From: Micromonospora sp. PLK6-60
Lineage (GTDB): Bacteria > Actinomycetota > Actinomycetes > Mycobacteriales > Micromonosporaceae
Assembly (NCBI RefSeq): GCF_019890675.1
Contig: NZ_JAIOAA010000008.1
Location: 1 to 64,000, forward strand
Direction: 5' to 3'
DNA: 64,000 bases
The position numbers and the translations under genes are program-made. How positions within the stretch are numbered: the stretch's first letter is position 1; each line of letters begins with the position of its first letter. The notes beneath the pieces were generated by a model that worked only from the letters and a program-made list of their open reading frames with translations, did no database searches and was not told the DNA's origin. Positions 1 through 7,309 of the stretch are shown here, piece by piece.

Positions 1-1
1 G

Positions 2-156
2 CTGTCCTGTCGATCATGTCGGTGCGAGGCGCGGTCCAGGCGGCGGTCCGGCAAGGCGGCGGTTCGTCCGGATACCGGTGTTGTATCCGCACGAACCGAC
101 AACGCCGCCGGTCGCCGTCTGGACCCGCCGCAGCCCGGCAATGATCGGCAGGACAG
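2..156. repeat. Long imperfect inverted repeat (nested hairpin)
   Basis: Outer arms 2-17 and 141-156 are inverted copies of CTGTCCTGTCGATCAT with one mismatch. Inner arms 60-75 and 83-98 are inverted copies of CGGTTCGTCCGGATAC with one mismatch around a 7-nt loop. The sequence between the two arm pairs is also recognisably complementary (both halves carry GGTCCAG.CGGCG), so the whole stretch can fold into one long, imperfect hairpin. It stops three bases short of the stop codon of the glutamate-cysteine-ligase-family gene. It could be a strong terminator or a small palindromic element. No coding frame here is convincing. Confidence 0.7.
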
Positions 157-159
157 GGC

Positions 160-1638
160 CTAGTCGACCGGCCAGGTGTGCACCGGTTCGTTGCCGCGCT
201 GGAGCTCGGCGTAGCGCTGCGCCATGTGGTGCAGGGCGGCGTCCCGGTCCATCCCCCGGTGCCGCTCGGCCGCCCAGACCGTCTCGGTCTGCCACACCGC
301 GCCGTTGCGGCCGGTACGGCAGCGCTGCTCGATGATGCCGAGCAGGCGGTCCCGTTCGGCCGGGCTGACGCCGAACCGGTCGAGCCCGGTCGCCGCCTTG
401 GGCAGCAGCACGTCCAGCACCAGCTTGGTCACCGGCACCTCACCGAGCCGGGGCCAGTGCTGCACCGCGTCCAGCCCACGCCGGGCGGCGGCGTGGAAGT
501 TCTCCTCGGCGGCGCTGAAGGTCAGCTGGCTCCAGATCGGCCGGTCGGCCTCGGCCAGCCCCCGGGCCAGCCCGAAGTAGAAGGCCGCGTTGGCCAGCAT
601 GTCGACCACGGTGGGCCCGGCCGGCAGGACCCGGTTCTCGACCCGCAGGTGCGGGCGGCCGTCCATGATGTCGTAGACGGGACGGTTCCAGCGGTAGACG
701 GTCCCGTTGTGCAGCCGCAGCTCGGAGAGCTGCGGCACCCCGCCGGCGTGCAGCACCTCGACCGGGTCCTCGTCCTCGCAGATCGGCAGCAGGGGCGGGA
801 AGTAACGGACGTTCTCCTCGAACAGGTCGAAGATCGAGGTGATCCACCGCTCGCCGAACCAGACCCGGGGGCGTACGCCCTGGGCCTTGAGCTCGTCCGG
901 GCGGGTGTCGGTGGCCTGCTGGAACAGCGCGATCCGGGTCTCCGCCCAGAGCTGCCGGCCGTACAGGAAGGGGGAGTTGGCGCCGACGGCCACCTGGGCC
1001 CCGGCGATGGCCTGGGAGGCGTTCCAGTAGTCGGCGAAGCTGTCCGGCGACACCTGGAGGTGGAACTGGAGGCTGGTGCAGGCGGCCTCGGGGGCGATCG
1101 AGTCGGTGGCCGTCTGCAACCGCTCGACGCCCCGGATGTCCAGCTCGATGTCCTCACCCCGGGCACCGACGATCTGGTCGTTGAGCACCCGGTAGCGCTC
1201 GTTGGTGGAGAGGTTGTCCGCCACCAGGTGCCGCTCGGTGAGGGTGGGCAGGATGCCGACCAGGACGATTCGGGCATCGGACTTCGCCGCCCGCTCGTCC
1301 GCCCGGGTGAGGCTGCTGCGCAGGTCCTCTTCGTACTCGGCGAAGCCGGCGCCCTCGATCAGCCGGGGCAGCGCGTTCAGTTCGAGGTTGAACTGGCCCA
1401 GCTCGGTCTGGAACAGCGGGTCGGCGATGTCGGCGAGGATCTTGTCGTTGCGCATCGCCGGCTCGGCCCGCGGGTCCATCAGGTTGAGTTCGATCTCCAG
1501 GCCGGTCATCGGCCGGTCGGCGTCGAAGCCGAAGTCGTCCAGCATCAACGCGAAGACGTCCAGGCACCGCCGTACCTTCTGCCGGTAGCGGGCCCGGTCC
1601 TCGCCGGAGAAGGCACCCTGCGAGACGTCCCTGCCCAT
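160..1638 (-). CDS. Glutamate-cysteine ligase family protein (GCS2)
   Basis: The 492-aa product belongs to the carboxylate-amine ligase/glutamate-cysteine ligase type 2 family. These enzymes couple the gamma-carboxylate of glutamate to an amine using ATP, and are cytoplasmic. Visible family features are the N-terminal GLEIELNLMD strand (residues 46-55) holding the metal-binding acidic residues, the QFNLELNALP segment, and a later LRLHNGTVYRWNRP and LRVENRVLPAGPT region typical of the group. An open frame continues 87 codons upstream, but the ATG at 1638 has an AGGAGG ribosome site 7 bases away, and the upstream part looks non-coding, so this start was chosen. The substrate cannot be read from sequence. 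Mycothiol-producing actinomycetes make little glutathione, so a different gamma-glutamyl acceptor is possible. It is transcribed alone toward the left edge. Confidence 0.85.
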   Translation of the reverse strand: MGRDVSQGAFSGEDRARYRQKVRRCLDVFALMLDDFGFDADRPMTGLEIELNLMDPRAEPAMRNDKILADIADPLFQTELGQFNLELNALPRLIEGAGFAEYEEDLRSSLTRADERAAKSDARIVLVGILPTLTERHLVADNLSTNERYRVLNDQIVGARGEDIELDIRGVERLQTATDSIAPEAACTSLQFHLQVSPDSFADYWNASQAIAGAQVAVGANSPFLYGRQLWAETRIALFQQATDTRPDELKAQGVRPRVWFGERWITSIFDLFEENVRYFPPLLPICEDEDPVEVLHAGGVPQLSELRLHNGTVYRWNRPVYDIMDGRPHLRVENRVLPAGPTVVDMLANAAFYFGLARGLAEADRPIWSQLTFSAAEENFHAAARRGLDAVQHWPRLGEVPVTKLVLDVLLPKAATGLDRFGVSPAERDRLLGIIEQRCRTGRNGAVWQTETVWAAERHRGMDRDAALHHMAQRYAELQRGNEPVHTWPVD

Positions 1639-1885
1639 GTGTCCTCCTGGCGCCCCGGCGCTGCGGGGACGGTGCCGTCCCGCTGCGCATTGTGAACCAT
1701 CAACGGTAAGAGCGCGAACGGCACCCGGGCCAGCGGCCGGTAGCCGGGTACCGGCCGTCCAGGCCGGCCGGTACGCGTTCCTGGCCTCGGTCTCTACCCA
1801 GCTCACCGGGTCGGCACAGCACACCACAGGTGACAATTCGCACACACCGGGTGGCTGCCGCCGTCGCTCCCGGCGGGTACGACGG

Positions 1886-1917
1886 CGGGCCCGCACCACC
1901 GTGGCGGTGCGGGCCCG
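1886..1917 (-). terminator. Hairpin terminator after yceI-like gene
   Basis: The 12-bp perfect arms CGGGCCCGCACC (1886-1897) and GGTGCGGGCCCG (1906-1917) enclose an 8-nt loop. The hairpin sits 21 bp past the stop of the YceI gene and has no T-run, as is usual in high-GC actinobacteria. The rest of 1639-1938 holds nothing recognisable apart from the GCS2 promoter/leader. Confidence 0.7.
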
Positions 1918-1938
1918 AGGTTCGTCGGCGTCAGGGGC

Positions 1939-2520
1939 TCAGGCCTGGCGGACGGCCTCACCCTCGATCTCGATCTTGACCTTCTTGCCGACCAGGACGC
2001 CGCCGGTCTCCAGGGCGACGTTCCAGGTGAGGCCGAAGTCCTCACGGTCGATCTCGGTGCTGGCGGAGAAGCCGAAGATGTCCTGGCCGAACGGGCTGCG
2101 GCCGACACCCTCGAACTCGACCTCCAGGTCGACCGGGCGGGTGACGCCCTTGACGGTCAGCTCACCGGAGAGGACGAACTCGTTGCCGTCGTGGGACTTC
2201 ACGCCGGTGCTGCGGAACTCCAGCGTCGGGAACTGCTCGACGTCCAGGAACTCCGGGCTGCGCAGGTGCGCGTCGCGGTCGGCCTGGGCGGTGTTGATGC
2301 TGGCGGCCTGGATGGTGGCCGTCACCGAGGACTGCAGCGGGTCTTCCGCGACGGTGATCGTGGCGGTCGCGTCGGCGAACTCACCCCGTACCTTGCTGAC
2401 CATCATGTGTCGGGCGACGAACCCGACGCGCTTGTGCGCCGCGTCCAGCAGGTAGCTGCCGGCCGCCGGGATGGTGAGCCCGTCCCACTCGCGGGTAACC
2501 GCTTCGGTGCTGCTGGTCAT
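1939..2520 (-). CDS. YceI family lipocalin-like protein
   Basis: The 193-aa protein has YceI-domain features along its whole length: a DAAHKRVGFVARHMMVSKVRG start of the barrel, FLDVEQFPTLEF, and SGELTVKGVTRPVDL. YceI proteins form a beta-barrel that binds long isoprenoid or amphiphilic lipids. Many are periplasmic, but this one has no signal peptide, so it should be cytoplasmic like most actinobacterial homologues. The ATG at 2520 has a GGAGGA ribosome site. It is divergent from the MarR gene at 2624 with 103 bp between starts, an arrangement that suggests control by that regulator. The ligand is unknown. Confidence 0.9.
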   Translation of the reverse strand: MTSSTEAVTREWDGLTIPAAGSYLLDAAHKRVGFVARHMMVSKVRGEFADATATITVAEDPLQSSVTATIQAASINTAQADRDAHLRSPEFLDVEQFPTLEFRSTGVKSHDGNEFVLSGELTVKGVTRPVDLEVEFEGVGRSPFGQDIFGFSASTEIDREDFGLTWNVALETGGVLVGKKVKIEIEGEAVRQA

Positions 2521-2623
2521 GGTGCTGTCCTCCAGAAGGAAGTTTGTTTAGGTGCCCAACGACTGACTGAGCAACTATAGCCGCAACAATATTCCGTGTG
2601 TCAAGGACTGCTAGGATGGGGAC
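2521..2623. promoter_or_regulatory. Divergent yceI/marR control region
   Basis: This 103-bp region must carry both promoters. It contains two 9-bp direct repeats, GCAACTATA (2571-2579) and GCAACAATA (2583-2591), 12 bp apart. It is much more AT-rich than its surroundings. The repeats are candidate binding sites for the divergent MarR protein, inferred from position only. Confidence 0.4.
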
Positions 2624-3133
2624 GTGGACCAGAACGTGTTCGACGACCCCCGGATCACCGCCGTCGGCCTGCTCGTCGAGGCGCACGCCGGGCTGTCGGC
2701 CCGGTTCGCCGCCCAGTTCGACGAGCACGACCTCTCGCCGGTCGAGTTCGAGGTGCTCATGCGCCTCGCCCGCTCACCCGGCAACCAACTGCGGATGACC
2801 GACCTCGCCGCGCAGACCTCCCTCTCCACCAGTGGCGTGACCCGGGTGGTCGACCGGATGGAACGCGACGGGCTGCTCTGCCGCCGCGCCTGCCCGTCCG
2901 ACCGGCGCAGCTCGTACGCCGTGGTCACCCGCACCGGGCTGGACCGCCTCGACGCCGTCCTCCCCGGCCACCTGCGCATCATCGAGGACTGGTTCACCGG
3001 CCAGCTCGACGCGGCGGCGCTGCGGGCGACGCTCGACGGCCTCCGCCGGGTGCGGGACGCGGTGCACCCGGGCGCGACCGCCGGCAGCACCGACCCGGCG
3101 CCCGCCGACGAGACGGCCGCCACCCGCGGCTGA
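2624..3133 (+). CDS. MarR family transcriptional regulator
   Basis: The 169-aa protein has a central winged helix (about residues 45-105). The recognition helix region reads TDLAAQTSLSTSGVTRVVDR, followed by the wing DGLLCRRACPSDRRSSYAVV. This DR(R) wing signature is typical of MarR proteins, which bind DNA as dimers and release it when a small molecule or oxidant binds. The start is GTG at 2624 with AGGA upstream. The last 25 residues are low-complexity. Its divergent partner is a YceI protein, so the likely role is autoregulation plus control of that gene. The ligand is unknown. The intergenic sequence after it (3134-3389) contains only a hairpin. Confidence 0.88.
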   Translation: MDQNVFDDPRITAVGLLVEAHAGLSARFAAQFDEHDLSPVEFEVLMRLARSPGNQLRMTDLAAQTSLSTSGVTRVVDRMERDGLLCRRACPSDRRSSYAVVTRTGLDRLDAVLPGHLRIIEDWFTGQLDAAALRATLDGLRRVRDAVHPGATAGSTDPAPADETAATRG

Positions 3134-3276
3134 CCCGCCCTTCAGCCACGTCCGGCGGGCACCGGCAGAAAGACCGGCAGAACTTCACCGCCGCCGGACG
3201 TAACCGCACCAAACCGGATGATCACCCCAAGGGTGACGGCTAGGGTTCCCGAGCGGGGGACGCACCGGGGGGTGCA

Positions 3277-3326
3277 TGGCGCGAGCGATGAGCGAGGGGC
3301 TACAGGGGGCTTGATCGCTCGCGCCA
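3277..3326. repeat. Intergenic hairpin, 13-bp arms
   Basis: TGGCGCGAGCGAT (3277-3289) and its exact inverse (3314-3326) flank a 24-nt loop. The hairpin lies between the convergent MarR gene and the large regulator. It may act as a bidirectional terminator. Direct repeats of CACCCGCACCGC occur just after it, near 3340-3370. Confidence 0.55.
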
Positions 3327-3389
3327 CCTCCGCACCCGCACCGCATGTGCACCTTCACACCCGCACCGCTTGTGCCACCGTCCGCGCCC

Positions 3390-5936
3390 TCACCGCCCGC
3401 CGGAACCGGCCAGCAACGCCTCCTCCTGCGGCAACAGGCAGGTCCCACTCTCCCGGCACACCGCGTCCAGCCGCTTCCGCGCCTCCGGGTCCGCCGTGCT
3501 GACCGTCAACCCGACCAGCGCCTCCACCAGGTCCCGCCGGTCGTGCCCGCCACCCGCCGCGTCGGCCGCCGCGGCGAACCACTCCGCCGCCAGCTCCCGG
3601 TCCCCCCGGAAGAGCGCCAGGTGCCCCTCGACCAGCGCGCAGACCGCGTCTTCCGGCCGGGGCTCCGGACCCGCCACGGCCGTACGCAGCTCGGCGACGA
3701 CGTCCGACGCCTCCGCCGGCCGGCCGGCCCGGACCAGCGCCAACCCGATCGTCCCCAGCACCCGGCGCCGATCGGCCGGGTCGCCCAGCCCGGCCAGCGC
3801 CGTGGCGGCCCACCGCCCCTGCTCCACCGCGTCCGCGTACCGGCCCTCGAGGCGGGCCACCTCGGCCAGGTCGGCCCGGGCCAGCGCCCGCAGCCGCCGG
3901 TCCGCCAGCTGCGCGGCCAACCGGTCCACCACGGCCAGCCGGCGCCGGGCTGCGGCCAGGTCACCCAGCCGTACGTCGTGCCCGGCGAGGTTGTGCTGCG
4001 CCACCGCCACGTCGCGGGTGCGGCCGTGCCGGGCGGCCAGTGCCAGCACCGCCTCCCCCTGCTCCCGCGCCTCGTCCGGCCGCCCGGTGGCCGGCAGCAG
4101 CACGCCGAGCACCGCCCGCGCCGCCAACTCGCCGGTGACATCGCCCGCCTCGCCGAACACCGCGAGCGCCTGGCGGGCAGCGGTCAACTCCTCCGCCGCC
4201 GCGCCGTGCGCGGTCGCCAACCGGGCCGCCTCGACCCGCGCCCCGGCCCGGAGCAGCGGGTCCGCGCCGGCGGTACGCGGGTCGGCCAGCAGCCGGCGCA
4301 GCCACTGCCGCCCGGAGACGTCCCGGCCGCGCAGCAGCCACCAGCGGGACAGGCCGGTGGCCAGCCGCAGCGCGGTGACCGGGTCGTCGACCGCGGCGTG
4401 CGCCAGCGCCGCTCCCAGGTCACTTGTCACCTCGTCCAGCCGGCGCACCGCGTCGGTCAGCTCCGGCCCGGCCAGCTCCGGCGCGGTGCGCGCCACCAGC
4501 CGGCTGAACACCTCCGCGTGCCGGCGGCGGACGGCGGTCGACTCGCCGGCCACGGCCACCTGCTCGGCGGCGAAGTCGCGGACCGCGTCCAGCAGCCGGA
4601 ACCGGAACGGGCCGCTGCCCCGCACGCTGACCAGCCCCAGTTCGAGCAGGCGGTCCAGCAGCGGCACCGGATCCCGGTGCCGGCCACCGGCCGGTCCCGG
4701 ATCGGCGAGGAGTTCCTCCGCCAGCTCCACCGACCAGCGGTTCCAGAACGCGGAAAGCCGCCGCAAGGCCGTTCGCTCCTCGCCGTCGAGCAGCCCGTAG
4801 CTCGCGGCGACCGCCTCGCGCAACGTCCCCACGCCGGTGACCCGGGCCGCCTCCGCCCGTCCCGGGTCCACCTCCCCCCAACCGGCCCCCACCCCGGCAC
4901 CTGACGGCGCGGCCAGGTCCAGGACCCGGTCGCCGTACCGGTCGAGCAGCTCGGGAAGGTCGAGCGCCCGGCCCCGCGCGGCCATCAGTTCGATGGCCAG
5001 CGGGAGGCCGCCGAGCCGGCGGACCAGCGCGGCGAGCGCGGGCAGCTCGGCCACACCCGGCGGCTCCCGGCGTACCTGGGCGAGCCGGGCGGTGAACAGG
5101 GCGACCGCCGGGAACCGGGCGAGCGCCTCGGCGCCGGCGTCGTCGACCGCCGCCGGCGGCACCTCCAGCGGCGAGACCGGCCAGACCAGCTCGCCCGGCA
5201 GGCCGAGCGGGTGGCGCCCGGTCACCAGCACCCGCAGCGCCGGCGCGGCGGCGGCGAGCCGGTGCACCGCCTCGGCCACCGCCGCCGGCGACCGCTCGAC
5301 CGCGTCCAGCAGCAGCAGCGCGGGACGGTCACCCACCCGGGCGGCCAGGTCCGACAGCCGCGCCGCGTCGAACACCGCCGCGGACACGGACAGCACGTCG
5401 CTCGCCTCCGAGCCCGCACTGACCAGCACCCCGGCCACCCCGCCCGGATGGTGACCGGCGACCGCGTGGGCCACCGCCAGGGCCAGCGCGGTCTTGCCGA
5501 CGCCGGCCAGCCCCACCAGACTCACCACCGGCGCCGGTCGCCCGTCGGTCAGCAGGGCGCCGAGTTCGGCGATCTCCCGGTCCCGGCCGATCAGCTCGAT
5601 CGGCGGGGGCAGGGCGGGCGCCGTACCCGGGTCGGCGGTCGGCGGAGGGGCCGGCGGGGACGGCGGCTCGGCGGGCGCCGGCCGGCGGGCGGCGGCGAGG
5701 AAGTCGGTCCGGGCCGCGCCGGCCAGGCCGAGCGCGTCGGCCAGCAGCTCGACCGTGGTCCGCTGCGGGCGGGCCGAGCGGCCTCGTTCGAGATCACGAA
5801 CGGTCCGTACGCCCACCCGGGCGCGGGCTGCCAGCTCGGCCTGGGTGAGGCCGGCCGCGCGCCGGTGACCCCGCAACAACTCCGGCAACCGGGTCGCTCC
5901 GGCGGGGCTGCGCGAACGTTCATGATCCGCAGTCAT
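3390..5936 (-). CDS. XRE-HTH / NB-ARC-type NTPase / TPR regulator
   Basis: The 848-aa protein has three parts. Residues about 15-75 form an XRE helix-turn-helix (LTQAELAARARVGVRTVRDL). About 110-400 is a STAND/NB-ARC NTPase with Walker A GLAGVGKT (142-149) and a Walker-B-like PALLLLDAVER. The rest is an alpha-helical TPR-like region rich in AxxxLARA repeats. The architecture resembles AfsR/SARP-associated sensors but lacks the BTAD domain. Such STAND proteins switch by nucleotide-driven assembly and here presumably act as DNA-binding regulators. The start at 5936 is the ATG immediately before the HTH; the 42 upstream codons are not conserved-looking and the ribosome site is weak. It is a single gene and its target is unknown. 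Confidence 0.8.
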   Translation of the reverse strand: MTADHERSRSPAGATRLPELLRGHRRAAGLTQAELAARARVGVRTVRDLERGRSARPQRTTVELLADALGLAGAARTDFLAAARRPAPAEPPSPPAPPPTADPGTAPALPPPIELIGRDREIAELGALLTDGRPAPVVSLVGLAGVGKTALALAVAHAVAGHHPGGVAGVLVSAGSEASDVLSVSAAVFDAARLSDLAARVGDRPALLLLDAVERSPAAVAEAVHRLAAAAPALRVLVTGRHPLGLPGELVWPVSPLEVPPAAVDDAGAEALARFPAVALFTARLAQVRREPPGVAELPALAALVRRLGGLPLAIELMAARGRALDLPELLDRYGDRVLDLAAPSGAGVGAGWGEVDPGRAEAARVTGVGTLREAVAASYGLLDGEERTALRRLSAFWNRWSVELAEELLADPGPAGGRHRDPVPLLDRLLELGLVSVRGSGPFRFRLLDAVRDFAAEQVAVAGESTAVRRRHAEVFSRLVARTAPELAGPELTDAVRRLDEVTSDLGAALAHAAVDDPVTALRLATGLSRWWLLRGRDVSGRQWLRRLLADPRTAGADPLLRAGARVEAARLATAHGAAAEELTAARQALAVFGEAGDVTGELAARAVLGVLLPATGRPDEAREQGEAVLALAARHGRTRDVAVAQHNLAGHDVRLGDLAAARRRLAVVDRLAAQLADRRLRALARADLAEVARLEGRYADAVEQGRWAATALAGLGDPADRRRVLGTIGLALVRAGRPAEASDVVAELRTAVAGPEPRPEDAVCALVEGHLALFRGDRELAAEWFAAAADAAGGGHDRRDLVEALVGLTVSTADPEARKRLDAVCRESGTCLLPQEEALLAGSGGR

Positions 5937-6036
5937 GGGCCCGAAGAGTACGGATCGGGTCGGACGTTCGGCAGTGCAGCGTCGCCCAGTTGACGGTCCA
6001 TTGCGGATACCCGACAGAAGTTCCGCCGGAACGGCT

Positions 6037-6090
6037 GTTAACAGGGGCCCCCGCCTATGCAAATAGCGTTAAGCGGGGGCCCCTCCTTAC
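6037..6090 (-). repeat. GGGGCCCC/TTAACGC interspersed repeat, copy 1
   Basis: Read on the minus strand this copy begins GTAAGGAGGGGCCCCC, continues with TTAACGC and a short variable core, and ends GGGGGCCCCTGTTAAC. The two GGGGCCCC boxes can pair. Its first bases contain the TAA stop of the acyl-CoA dehydrogenase gene, so it starts exactly where that gene ends. Related copies are at 8954-9005 and 32637-32691. Confidence 0.8.
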
Positions 6091-7241
6091 ATGCCGAGGT
6101 CGCGGGCGATGATCATGCGCTGCACCTCGCTGGTGCCCTCGCCGATCTCCAGGATCTTGGAGTCCCGCCAGAACCGGGCCACCGGATATTCGTTCATGAA
6201 GCCGTACCCGCCGTGGATCTGGGTGGCCTCCCGGGCGTTGTCCACCGCGATGGTGCTGGCGTGCAGCTTGGCGATGGCGGCCTGCCGCTTGAACGGCTCA
6301 CCGGCGAGCATCCGGGCGGCCGCGTCGTAGTACGCCAGCCGGGCGGTGTGCGCCTTCATCTCCATGTCGGCGATCTTGAACTGGATCGCCTGGTAGTTGC
6401 CGATCGGCTGCCCGAACGCCTGGCGCTCCTTCGCATACTTGACGGACTCGTCGACGCAGCCCTGGGCGAGGCCCACGGAGAGCGCGGCGATGGCGATCCG
6501 CCCCTCGTCGAGGATCCGCAGGAACTGGGCGAAGCCCCGCCCCCGCTCACCGAGCAGGTTCGCCGCCGGCACCCGACAGTCGTCGAAGGTCAGCTCGTGG
6601 GTGTCCGAGGCGGTCCAGCCGACCTTGGAGTAGCCGGGCGCGACCGTGAAGCCGGGCGTGCCGGACGGCACGATGATGGTGGACAGTTCCTTCGAGCCGT
6701 CCGGGTTGGTGCCGGTGACCGCGGTGACCGTGACCAGCGCGGTGATGTCGGTGCCCGAGTTGGTGATGAACGCCTTCGAGCCGTTGATCACCCACTCGTT
6801 CGTGGCCTCGTCCAGCACCGCCCGGGTCTGGGTGCCGGCGGCGTCCGAGCCGGTGCCCGGCTCGGTCAGCCCGAAGCCGGCCAACGCCTCGCCGCTGAGC
6901 AGCTTCGGCAGCCACTGCGCCTGCTGCGCGTCCGTGCCGAACCGGTAGATCGGCATCGCGCCGAGGGAGACCGCCGCCTCCAGGGTGATCGCCACGCTGG
7001 AGTCGACCCGGGCCAGCTCCTCCAGGGCGAGGCAGAGCGCGAAGTAGTCGCCGCCCATCCCGCCGTGCTCCTCCGCGAAGGGCAGGCCGAACAGGCCCAT
7101 CTTGCCCATCTGCCGGATGATCTCGTACGGGAAGGTGTGCTTCTCGTAGTGCTCGCCGATGACGGGCGCGACCACCTCGCGGGCGAAGTCCCGCACGCTC
7201 TCCCGCAGCGCCTCTTGCTCCTCGGTGAGCCGGAAGTCCAT
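6087..7241 (-). CDS. Acyl-CoA dehydrogenase (branched/short-chain type)
   Basis: The 384-aa FAD flavoprotein oxidises acyl-CoA to trans-2-enoyl-CoA and passes electrons to ETF. Family motifs are FGLTEPGTGSDA, GSKAFITNSG and QIHGGYGFMNEYPVAR. It ends with IGEGTSEVQ, where E368 is the catalytic base in the usual medium/short-chain position. True isovaleryl-CoA dehydrogenases carry Gly/Ala at this position and use a Glu elsewhere, so a 2-methylbutyryl-, isobutyryl- or butyryl-type specificity is more likely despite the leucine-type neighbourhood. The start is an ATG with an AGGAGG site. It sits 68 bp downstream of the carboxyltransferase gene on the same strand, probably in one operon. Confidence 0.92.
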   Translation of the reverse strand: MDFRLTEEQEALRESVRDFAREVVAPVIGEHYEKHTFPYEIIRQMGKMGLFGLPFAEEHGGMGGDYFALCLALEELARVDSSVAITLEAAVSLGAMPIYRFGTDAQQAQWLPKLLSGEALAGFGLTEPGTGSDAAGTQTRAVLDEATNEWVINGSKAFITNSGTDITALVTVTAVTGTNPDGSKELSTIIVPSGTPGFTVAPGYSKVGWTASDTHELTFDDCRVPAANLLGERGRGFAQFLRILDEGRIAIAALSVGLAQGCVDESVKYAKERQAFGQPIGNYQAIQFKIADMEMKAHTARLAYYDAAARMLAGEPFKRQAAIAKLHASTIAVDNAREATQIHGGYGFMNEYPVARFWRDSKILEIGEGTSEVQRMIIARDLGM

Positions 7242-7309
7242 CTGTTCCTCCTGTGTGGCTGGGCCGCCGGGCGCTCGTGACGCCGGGACGGGATCGTGCT
7301 GCGGGTTAC

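Noticed and set aside
178..1695. 505-codon plus-strand frame opposite the GCS2 gene
   Set aside because: The minus-strand GCS2 gene has motifs and a ribosome site; the plus frame has neither.
3185..3502. Small frames between the MarR gene and the NTPase/TPR regulator
   Set aside because: No ribosome sites; they overlap direct repeats and a hairpin.
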